From Cristatella mucedo (taxonomy: Eukaryota; Bryozoa; Phylactolaemata; Cristatellidae): a stretch of 64,000 nucleotides of DNA. Each line of letters starts with the position of its first letter. The first letter of the stretch is position 1. The stretch spans positions 10,416,501 to 10,480,500 of the forward strand of contig WPIO01000001.1 of NCBI GenBank assembly GCA_009760855.2, written 5' to 3'. Shown here piece after piece: positions 44,052-56,000 of this stretch. The notes beneath the pieces were generated by a model. The model was given only the letters and a program-made list of their open reading frames with translations, was not told where the DNA came from and made no database searches. A program made the position numbers and the translations under genes.

Positions 44052-47000
44052 CTGGAATGGCAAAAGCTGTGGGCTGGCAGGACAGGGGCTACTGCTTTTT
44101 CGGCATTTCATTTGAGCTTCTATAGTCTTCTTAATGCCACACTTCGTGGCACAACACTTTGAAGCACACAATTTTGTTGCCTGCAAGATACTGAATTACT
44201 CGAATGAAGCTGTCACATGCACATTGGGCGAAGCTTATACAAGAGGTAACCACAGATAAGGACTCATGTGCATGTACATAGGCAGGATCTAAGTGGAGAA
44301 AAAGGGGACATGGTAATAGTGAAAAAGTAATGCACAACAATCTCGAAAATTTCCTTCCTCTCGGAGGAACAAGCTACATTATGTAAGCACAAGTTAATGC
44401 ACAAGCACTGGGTAATCTCGTTTCAGGACACATCGCAACTGGGGGGCTCATTAATGGAGCTAGATGCTAACAAAGTCATCAGAAAGAGCAGTCTGGACCG
44501 CAACCATTCCTTTTCTAGTGCATCTTGTGCAGCCTGCAGATGACACCAACTTGGTTCTGGCAAGAAAAAGTAATTGAAAGCAACTCCTGTGTATCTAACT
44601 TCTAATGTGATCAGCAAACCATGCGCTTAGTCACTAGAGAGAAATCATGCAGATATTTAACCCCCCCTATAGATGAAAGTTAACCATAGTTGGTCAGCTA
44701 TTTCTTCAATTTACTCAACCTTGGATGATTGAAAGGTAGCTTCAAATTCAAAAAGCTATGGATTGGAAATAGTTCTTATATTTACATATTGAGATGAAGC
44801 TCAAAACAAATAACTGGTGTACTCACCTGCCAATTCACTGTCGCCCAGACCTTGCATGAGCAGTCCTAATCAGAACCAAGTTCAAAGAACAGAAATTCTT
44901 AGTTTGACTATTGCTGCTGCATTAACTAGATGGTTGGGCTAGCCATGCTTGTTGGGCACATTCGGGGACGTCTATGATACCCTAGCTCAAGGTACAGAAT
45001 GACTTGTCGACAGAATTACCCAGGGTACTCGATGACGTCTCGAGGTTCCTAATTGGCAAGGATAGGCTTCCGATTCGTACTACCCATGTGACATATGAAC
45101 GTCGTAAGTGCACAGCAGCAGTGGCACGTGCACCTAAATTTTATCTGGCACCTAAATTTTATCTGACACCGTAAACACCACTGAAACAGGTTGATTGTTT
45201 CTCGTGAAATGCCATCTTCCAGCTTGCCCTAGAAATTGAATGTGTTGAATCCCTCCCTCAGACGAACATTTATTTACTACGATAGTAACAATTCAATGCT
45301 GGTGTTTTCATTAAAGGCTTGCCCTAAAATGAGTAAATAAATAACATGTTACTGTTTAACTATATATATATCAACTGCCTTGTCCTGCCATGAAAGATAC
45401 CGATCAAATCAGCTTTGACCCAAATCCAAGTACACTGGATCTGCTTAACCTGTGTACCGTTTTCCTGCATGAAAACACGGCCTAAGGACAACTCTTTGTA
45501 CTTAAGAGCTCCAGTCAATAGATTGTCAACTTATTTTTCGGACCCCCCCCCCGTTGAAAAAATTCTTGCACCATGAACAACGTACCATGATGTCAAAGCA
45601 CAAGAACCTGACCATAAGCTAGCGAGACAAAAAGCAACCGGAGTGGGAATCAAAATCAACTTAGTTAAAACTAGATACACATCGCGAAATAATTATCTTC
45701 ACTGCAGATCTGCAACCGGTTAGCACAAGTTACGCATTACGAATCATGAATTAATACCGAGCTAGAGCTTAGGACATGGTCTCATAAAATTGCAATACTT
45801 GCTCGATGGTCATGACTTTTTAGTTAAAATGAAATATATTCTGCAATTTCTCCCCGACTTGCTAGCTCTCTGCACATACGAATCCTGTCAGTATTCACCG
45901 AGGTGGCATGTCTTGATTCAAAAGTCTTGATCGGCTGTATAGATATAGCAACATGCTTATAATTTCTTATTATTAATTATATATTACGAATTCAGAGCTA
46001 CCGATGGCTGCATCTTAACATCGTCTGGCTGAATGAAACGGGATTGGCTTGTCTCTTTGGGAAAATTACTTGAATACCAGATTAACAAAATGCAATAGTG
46101 GTGCTATAATCAGGGTCGCAGGTCTTAGCAGCAGGCCGTTTGTCAACTTTGCCGAGACTCTCCTTAGAGGTAAATAGTTGACATTTTATTAGCACACGGC
46201 AAGTCCATCCGCTAATGCTCCTTAGGAGCTGCATATATATTCAATGAGCATGAAATGCGCAGCAAGCTATCATTGGCAAAAAGTTGACGAAAGACGTTGC
46301 CAGATGGACTCGTGGTCACTCTGAGCAAGCTGCTTAAGCGTATACACGTGTGCAATTATAGCAGCTACCGTCAAGTTTGTTTGAAAATGTTAGAAATGAA
46401 TTATTTTGTGTAACTGCAACTACATGCCGACAGCAAAGATTCACAAGTACCATATTTACATGGTACATCGCAGCACAAAACTGTACTTGATAATAATAAT
46501 AATGCACTTGATAAAGCTCCCTCAGAGAACCTCTTTCTAGGCGCTTTACATTTGCTGCAAAGGGAATTTGATGTAACACAAAATGACAGGTTCGTAGGAC
46601 TGGGGTCTCAGGCCTTATATTCGACCGGATGCATCCTTTGCTATTAAGGAGGGCCTCAGCCCAGGAGATAAAGTGCTCATCATGACCAGGGAAGTGGGCT
46701 CGAGTATTGCAATGGGAGATTTTTTATTTTCCACTGCATGGTGGTGATAGCTGTGAAGGCTCTTTTCTATCACCATATAAATGAAGCTGTTAGATTGGCC
46801 TACCCCTTTTTAAAGAAGCCTCGGTGACAGCTCTCTAAAACCAGGGTGCAACAAGCAACTTTTTTTCTTTTATTGTTTAAATCTGGGCCTCTTTTATTGT
46901 TTAAATCTGGGCCCAAGAACCTGCCAGTTCTACAGTAAATTAAAAAAGTGCTAAAGCAACATTTCATTTTTGTTTGCTCCAGTAGTAGATAATCAATTCT

Positions 47001-50000
47001 GTAAGAATGTGACATTACTTAGGTATTTCTTTTCCAATACAGTTGAGGCAGTTGACACTTTTTTACTCTAGTTTTCGATCCCACCCTTTTTTTTAGCCGA
47101 TAGGACTTTCCAACGTCAGGTTTACCCAGGCAGAATTCAGGCTCGGTTATACAGAAGGCCACAGTTCAAAAATACCTTGCGGTTCTACGAAATTCAGCTA
47201 GTATGGTGCTACAAAACAAGCCAATGTAATACCAAGTGGATAATTGCCGTGCCAGTGAGCATCCCATTACCTACCATGACTTAGTCGTTAACTGTAGAAA
47301 CGTGGGCTGCAGAAATGCATGCAATCCCTCAAGCTAATGCAACTAAGGAAACACCAACCTAACATTATAGCAGACACTTGGAACCAAATTTTCGAATTCA
47401 GTGGAACACCCATCAAGAAGCAAATCACAGTACTGGTGGCACGTCTACTGACGTGGCTCACAACAATGAATGGCCGGATGCATACACTTCTCTGAAGTCT
47501 TATTCGACCACAAGGAATGCACGAATTAGTCAAACAAAGCCAGAGATCCAAGTGTGGATACCAAATCCATTAAACCATGATAGCCGAAAAGTGGAATAGC
47601 TGTTGCTTGCTTGCAGTTAGGAGCATTTCGTTTGCATGCACAAGCATTAAAACAGCAAAAGCCCTAACTGGTTGCTACGACGTTAGCGTATTTAAATGCA
47701 GCAAGTATAGGACTAAATTGGTACATTTTTACCACTCTGCTCTATGCGAGCTCTCCTGTGTCTGCACAGTTGCTGTGAGCACGGGTGCTTTAAAAAAAAT
47801 CTAATTACCGACAGAAGGTCGGCTTTTTTTGGCTCGTTTTGAAGACCGAGTTAACAACACATATGCCCAAGATGTCAATGCTCGACAGAACCACAACAGG
47901 ACTATTGCAGGCGTTGCATGAAATGACCCTAAGCAACCGATAAATGGCAAAAACTCTTAAAAGCAACCTTCGAGTAGTCAGCTACAATTTTGACATGCCA
48001 AAAGTAGGCTAGTAGACCTCACTTAGGTCGGCCGAGGAAGACGAACCCGCAAAACAACTTTCAACTGAGGACGTAGGCTCTTCGGCGAAGGAAGGCATCA
48101 CTGTTGGAGCTATCTCAGAACTGGCAACCACTACGGGTGCACATAGGTATACACATAGAGACAGTACATAGGAGGTTGGCCAGGCACGGCATATTGAGAA
48201 GGGTCGCCAAACGCAAGCCTTTGCCATAAGATGCAAAAAAAGATTGTCCCAGATGGACCAGGGACGCTGCTCACTACAGAGCACACGAGTGGAGTCGAGT
48301 TTTATAATAATAATAACTGCTCTGCAATGGTTAAGGTCGTATCTCAGTGGGAGACTCCAGAGTATTGACGTGAATGCACAAAGATCATCCGAGGTACCTC
48401 TAAAATATGGGGTGCCTCAGGGCTCCGTGCTAGGCGGGGTTCTTTTCACGGTTTATACTCTCTCTCTCTCTCTCTTGCTGATATTATTGCCAAGCACAAT
48501 CTAGGCTTTCGCTTCTATGCGGATGACACTCAATCGTACCTTTGCTTTGACCCCTCCCAGCCCTCGAGCACCTCAAATTCTCTCAACTCACTTGCTGCAT
48601 GTAGTGATGACATCTGAACACGGATGGCAGCAAATTTTCTTAAACTAAACGATGCTATAACTAACTTACTAGTTATGGGCAAACCGAGTGTGGTTCAGAA
48701 ATTGGAAAGGCTGACGATCAAAATTGGCTCTTCCAGCATATCTCCTGTTGAATCAGCTCGCAATCTAGGTGCCATGTTCCAAAGTGACCTCTCGTTAGAT
48801 GACCACATCAGCTCCACAGTCGAATCTGCCGACTTTCAGATACATAACATTGCTAAAATTCGGGCTTGTTTAGATAAGGATATCACATCTAAGTTGGTTC
48901 ATGCATTCGTGACATCCCGTCGCGACTTCTGTAACTCACTGCTTGCTTGCCTACCAGCATGTGCAATCAGGCGATTACAGATGGTGCAAAACGCTGCAGC
49001 TAGGCTTGTCTGTCGTGAGCATCGCAGTTGCCACATTACTCCACTTCTCGCCGACCTGCACTGGCTATCAGTCAAGCAACGGATTGACTTCAAGGTTTTG
49101 TCGCTCACTTTTAGGTCCCTTCATTCTATGGCTCCAGCCTATCTCTCCGACATACTCCCCCATCAGGCCAAGCATCGTACCACCCGCTTTTCGGAATCCA
49201 ACAGTCTACAAATACCTCGTACAAACCTTAAATCCTTTGGAGACCGTGCATTTAGTTCGTATGCTCCCAAAGCCTGGAACTCCCTCCCGACCTGCGTCAG
49301 AACATCCCCTGACCTGACCACATGTAAAAGGAACTTTAAAACACACCTATTTAGGACAGCATTTAGTGGGTCCCTGTGATTCTTCCTTCACGTGCTTATG
49401 CGTGCTGACACTGTGCATGCTGCCACTAACCACACTTGCATGCTGACCCTGTGCATGTCACTCCTAACCATGTTATTCATGTTGTTTATCAAGCATGATA
49501 TTACTCACCATTCAATCGCGTTTCCCTTTGCAGCAAATGTAAAGCGCCTAGAAAGAGATTGGGTTCTCTGGGGGCACTTTATCAAGTGCATTATTATCAT
49601 TTCTCGAAACTGTCCTAGTCATGAGCAGGCTTACTCAGTAGCCTGACCTAAATCCCATAGAGCATTATCGGGATAGGTTGGGGCATGCTCCATGTGGTTC
49701 AATTCTGTGCCTGCTACGACTCGGTGAGGAGTGTTAGCCGGTTGCAATACCACAGGGGTAACATTCAAACCAGAGACAATAGGTTTACATGCTGCACGCA
49801 AATAAGAAGGTTAATTAAAACCCATGGAGGCCTGACCTCATATTTTTATTTATGCAAGACATTCTACAAGCATGTATTATATAGTACAAATCAATTTATA
49901 CTTCTGTATGCTACGTCTAAAGCCATTAACCCACACCAAGTGGGCATCATCATACCGGGTAGAACAAGACTTATGAATGTATACGGTGGCTGGACTACCG

Positions 50001-53000
50001 CAAGAGGCAATAAGTGCAAACAATGTTAACAAAGCAAGACTTCTAAATTATTAAACCCTTTACGAATACAATATTATTGTAAATGCAGTCTACTTGTAAT
50101 TGCTCAGCTGATCACTCAAACGGGTAGTACTCAACATACAAAAACATAACCTAAGAAAATTTATAATAAAGCAGCCAATTATATGAAATATTAGGCAAAC
50201 ACAACGAACTTGGGTATAAATTAGCCTTGAGCAAGCACTAATTAAAATTGCTTTAATAGCAAATGCAACTTGGCTTTATAGATTTGTTTAGTGCCCTAAG
50301 AGAACAATCTATTTCTAGGCATTTTACACAAGCTGAAAAGAAAGCATTTCAATTGGCAAGCGATAACATGCATGTTACAAATAAGCCCACAACAGACTAT
50401 TCATGTGGACAGAACATGCGCTCTGAGGAAGGGCGGTTTTTAGCTTTTGCAAATTTGGAGAATGTCGGTATCGTAAGGACATGGCATTGCTCTATAACTG
50501 TTATTTAGTAATTGTCAAACCCATAATACACGCACACTTCATAGACAGCTCATTTCTGTGGTAGGGACCCGTAATTGACTTTGCTGTCTTCAGACGTTAC
50601 TAAATAAAAATAGCACCAGACCATGGTATGATTAAGCAAAATAATCAAGATCAGCCTATCAACATGATCATACATTAGCTTGAAATTATCACCTCATTTT
50701 CATAGCAGCAGAAAAGATTTAACGGCTAATGGCACACTAGGTAAGGCGGATCCTTTTCACGACCTCGGTCCCAAGGTCGTGGGTTCGAATCCTGTGGTGA
50801 GCCATCCTTTATTGCTGCTGCAAGCGTTGGTGATAGCTGTAAAGGCTCTTTTGTCACTATTCAAAAGAGGCATTTGAATCAGCTAGTATTTTTTTTATCA
50901 ACTGCTTTCAGTTGCCAATAAATGATCGCCCACTGCAGGATTCAAACCCACGATCTCGGTCATGAAGAGCAAGCACCTTACCTCCTGGGATATCACGGTC
51001 ATGTATATAGATAGCATCAGTATAGCCAGAGAGAAACCACAGCGGTTTTAATTTAAGGTGCAGCAGGCGATTGCCTGCTTCAGAACCCTCGACCTGGGTC
51101 GTGAAGTATAAACGCCTTATTGTCGCGCTAAGAACCAGATGCAAAAGTTAGCTGCAAAAGAAGCTTGCAATAAAAACAAGTGGAAGCACAATTATCGGAC
51201 ATGACCAAACCAAAACTGGTATTCACTACAAAAGAACTAGAAAAAGTGGCTTGTTCAAAGTACTAACCTCTGTTGTTGATGGCAGGCAACCAACAAGCAA
51301 TCTACAGGCGGTCTTTCAAAACCGAGTTGAGGCTTCCCCACACTGGGAAAGTCCCGTCTTTCTTCACTAGGTGGAGCATTGAATGAACGGTCAAAGTCAT
51401 TACGGAAAGGCTCTCTCCTGAAGAAAAAATTTAGAAAGGTTATACAATATGTCGCACAGTTTTCAGCATGATTAATGGAGCACGAATATATGAAGCGAGT
51501 CAAAAGCAGGCATCATACTCGACCGAAGGCTCGATGAAAGGATCAAATGATGGACCCACTGGTCTTGGACCGCGATCTTCATCAAACCCTTCTCTGTCTC
51601 GTGGTCTAGGGCGACCGTCCGGTCCAGGAAAGTCACCCCTGTCTCGTTGAAATGGACCTGGACCTGGCCGCTGCCCTCTGTCTCCAAAGCCATCACGATC
51701 TGGCCTCATAGCCATGTCCCTGTTCAATACAGGCTCCTTGAAAGCCCTCTCATTAGGGGGTCGCGAAGGCCTAAAACAATTACCACGGAATATTTGCATT
51801 TTATTGGCAGAACCATCAACCACACCAAGTTAATTAAGCATATCAAGTACAATTTACCTGGCTCCATCTGGTTCATCGTGTCTGTAGAAACACGAGCTAC
51901 CCCTTGTGCAATTGCCCATCTTGAAATAACGGCACGGTTCATTAAGAGAACCTGCTGATGTGCTACAAAATTAACATGGCAATGACTGTATCTACTTAGC
52001 ATCGGCTGTCCAATCAAAGATCAGCTGACTAAATAGCTTCATTTACATAGCATCAGAAAAACCTCGGTGGTTTGCATCCCCATTTGTATTCATAGCATCA
52101 ACCCCGATAATATTAAAGAATTGTCTGCTACAAGATTCGAATAAGCCACATGGATCATGAAGTGTGGATGTGATGATACTTTCGGTTACGATTCAACCGT
52201 ACGATTAACCCAGGCTACATTCCGATTAACCCAGGCAACATTCCACTAGTATATTTATGAAGAATCCCTAGGCAGCTAGTTCGATTTATCTAATCTAACA
52301 GATTAGCCAAATATAGAACCTGCGTGTACGTGTACAGTCAAAACATGTCTACAAGCACAACCCCCCCCCCTGAAGATGTAGTGGCACTTGCAAACACACT
52401 AATCTTGCATTTAGGTTTCTGCAACGACAGAAATTTCTAGGCACTTATACCGAGTTTACTGTCACAAACACGTCAAGCAAGGTATAGTAAATAATAAGTA
52501 AACAAGTGGGATCACAAGAGTGCTAATGTTGATTCCATTTATCTTTAATATAAAAAATAATAACAAGATAGGAAGCTCGGCTCATGAAAAACCAATTGGC
52601 AAGGAGAAAATATAGCCTGCCTATGGCAGTGTCCAGCCATAAGCATTGCTCAGCGATCAGCGTAGTACATACCTCGAGCGTGGGCCACCACCTCTCAGAG
52701 GAGACCTGTCTCGCTCTTCTGGTTTTCTGCCACGATTTTCCACTGCCATCTTGACATCTTAAAAAAAATGATGTCATTAAGCTCACAACCCTTAACTTGT
52801 TGCAATTAAAAAAAGCATCACTTACACACAAAATTAGCGGCTATCATATTCAACTGCAATCGTAATTAGGCAGCCAATGCACGACATTAATTGTGGTTTT
52901 TGGTGCCAGAACAATTCCCGGGATTGTTGCCAGTACAATTTAGCACAAGAAAATAAACAATTAAAAACGAGTGCTGTATTCGTATAGCATGCTGTATGCC

Positions 53001-56000
53001 GTATTCTTATTCCCTAAAGGTAGAGATGAGTTAAGCTTGTGTCAAACATAAGAGCATACCTAGAAAAGAGTAAACCTAGTGACTCAATTTGGAAATCCCC
53101 AAAATCGGCTCTGCCAGCACATCTCCAGCAGTATATGTATGAAATCTGGATGTCCGGTTCCAAATTGACCTACATGACAACATAAGCTCCAGTCAAGCCT
53201 GCCTACTTTGCACTATGTTAACATTGGAAACATTCGGGCCTGCTCACACAATTATATCACATTTAAGGTTGGTCCATGCATTTGACATCCTGTCTCGACT
53301 CATGCAACTTACTACTTGCAGGTCTACGGGTCTATGCAATCACGCCCTTACAGTTGGTGGAAAAAACTCTACAGCCAGGCTTGTCTGTCGTGAGTAGAAG
53401 TTGCAACATTACACCACTTCTTAACGACCTGCACTGGCTACTCATCAAGCATCCCATTAACTGCAAACTTCTGTCATACACTTTTAGGTCCCTTGATTCT
53501 CTTTCCCGAACCTACATATGCAAATTACTTACCAATCGGGCCAGGCAAGCATCGTATTACCTGCTCTTTTGACTAGTCGTTTAGCTATGCCTCAATGCGG
53601 CCTCAAATCTTTAGGACTGCCTATAATCATAATGTTCCCAAAACCCGGAAGTCATTTACGACTTGTCATGATATCCCTTGACTTAATGGCAGACTTAATG
53701 ACTTGACTTAATTTTAAAAAGAAGCTAAAAACGCCCCTGCTTCGTAGAATTTGCCGGATCCTTGTGATTTGTTGTGTGCTTATATAAACTAGTCACAGCA
53801 TGCTCTCACTAGCTATATTAACATGCTTCCTTTACAGCATAAGTGCCTAGAAATAGATTAGGCTCCAATGTTCTTTGAGAGCACTAAGCAAATTTAATAT
53901 TATTTAGCACTTAGTAAACAAGACCATAATCACACATAACTCCATACTGGTGCATTTGAGTCGCGGATAAATTACGAACTACCAGCCTTGGGGGGGGGAG
54001 GGGTGATAGAATTAGTAGAACCGACTCAACTGCTAATACATTATACTCTTAAATATAAATATAATTCATTTGTATAGCGCCCCAAAAAGCTGTATCCATA
54101 TTCAGGCGCTTTACATATGCCTCGGGGCTCGAGCCCACGACTTCAGCCAGACGTTGGTCGGGGCGAGCACCTTAACCACTGGACCAAACCAGCTCGGCTC
54201 TTTATAGACACATGAAGAAAAATCTGCTAAAACCATTTGTAAGGTGCCGGCCCCAATCCTACTCTGATCGCATTCTGGATGGCAAAGGCTCGGATAGCTT
54301 CAGGCAAATATGGGTAAGGAAATGAGTCAAAGTTTATCTTCTGCTGTGTCGGGCAGCCATACAGGGCATGGGCAAGCTTGGGCAAATCATTACATAATCC
54401 AGCATCTGCTCCAAGCTCTCAAAATAGCCCTTGCTCTAACATATACGTGCGCGCACACACGCACACACACCCAGACACACACCTGACATATACCTGATTT
54501 AACAGCCTCATTTTATATAGCGACAGAAGAGCCTTCGAGGCTATCACCATCGCTTGCAGTAGTCAATAAAGGATCGACCACTGTAGGACTCGAACCCACG
54601 ACCCAGGTCGTGAAGAGCTAGCACCTAATATATTTGATACAGCAAACAATTTTTGGTTGACTCGGTTGACATGTTTTCAGGCGCAGTCCATCTTCGACCT
54701 ATAGTTCTCCTAGAGGAGCTACTGCAGTAAATAATCTTAAGTGCCTACAAAGGCATTCATTAATAATAATAATGCACTTGATAAAGCGCATTAATATTAT
54801 ATTATTATTAATGAGTGCCTTTGTAGGCACTTAAGATTATTTACTGCAGTAGCTCCTCTAGGAGAACTATAGGTCGAAGATGGACTGCACCTAAAAACAT
54901 GTCAACCATAGAGCCACCAATGGGCTGTGATACGCCAAAGACAGTGGATTACGCCAGACACATCACTAGCTACATACACACTGTTCTCCAAATTTCTCGG
55001 TCTGATAAGCCAAGGCCATTGTTAAGAGTGAGAAATGGTTTGCTACTCTCAGCCGAATAGCCTTAGCCCATGCATGCTATGCATAATCAAGTCAGTCCTT
55101 ATAAAAGGCGGTTCGATCATCCGAAACACTTCCAAGATAGATGTTTTATTATCAAATAAAAGGAACGTGTCCAGCACCCGTTACCATTCAGCATTTACCA
55201 CCAGTTCTAGTTAAGAAGTCAGGGACACGTGGTTGAGGGGGTAGCGCACACAATACCCAATGTATGGAAGAGGTGTACAGATGCTATACATTCGAATAAA
55301 TGCTATCAAGCAGGTTAGATCAAAACAGAGGGCAAGTAGCTTACCAAGTCGCAACCCTTTATACGAAGCACCAGCTTCACCATGAATAGCCTTCCACGCA
55401 TCCTGCTCATTGCCAAATTGCACAAATCCAAAACCTTTGTGAAGGGTAGTATCTGCAAATAAACCCCACGGCATCTGAAAATACACCTTTAAATAAACCT
55501 AGCAATATCTTGAATTATCCCTTCATAAATTGCGAATGACCGAAAGCAAATAAGACGTGGCAGAGCTAGCACAGCATGGCACTTCACAAAAGAATCAAAA
55601 CTGTGTTTAGGGGAAGTGTGTGCCACAGATGTGAGGCCACAGCTGCCATTCATCATCACAGCTATCACCGACCATATTCACCAACCCTGACATCCCTATA
55701 TCACCAGTGATGAATGGCTGGCAGTCATACACCATTCAAAAATGTCCACCTTCACCAAGTAAACCATAACAAACCTCTCAGCAGCTAAACCTGCAAAGAC
55801 AATCTCGATAGAACCTGTACCTGTACAAGTTATTGGCCGACACCCTGCACATCTTACTAGTGGACCAATCAAGTTTCAAATTTTTTGCACAAAATGAATA
55901 GGTATTAAGATACATTTAAATGGTCAACAAGAACCACAACAGGCAGAAAACACCTCATCAAAATGAAATGTGAGAACTGTAGGCACATCAAGGCAGTATA

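Noticed and set aside
50775-50800. Possible true tRNA gene (perfect B box GGTTCGAATCC)
   Set aside because: No acceptor-stem pairing or anticodon arm of proper spacing, and the sequence is part of a repeated SINE family.
55453-55480. Upstream acceptor TTTTCAG giving an exon start MPWGLFADTT
   Set aside because: It leaves exon 1 and the RNP1 motif out of frame; the inner acceptor ATTTGCAG restores the hnRNP C-like RRM.
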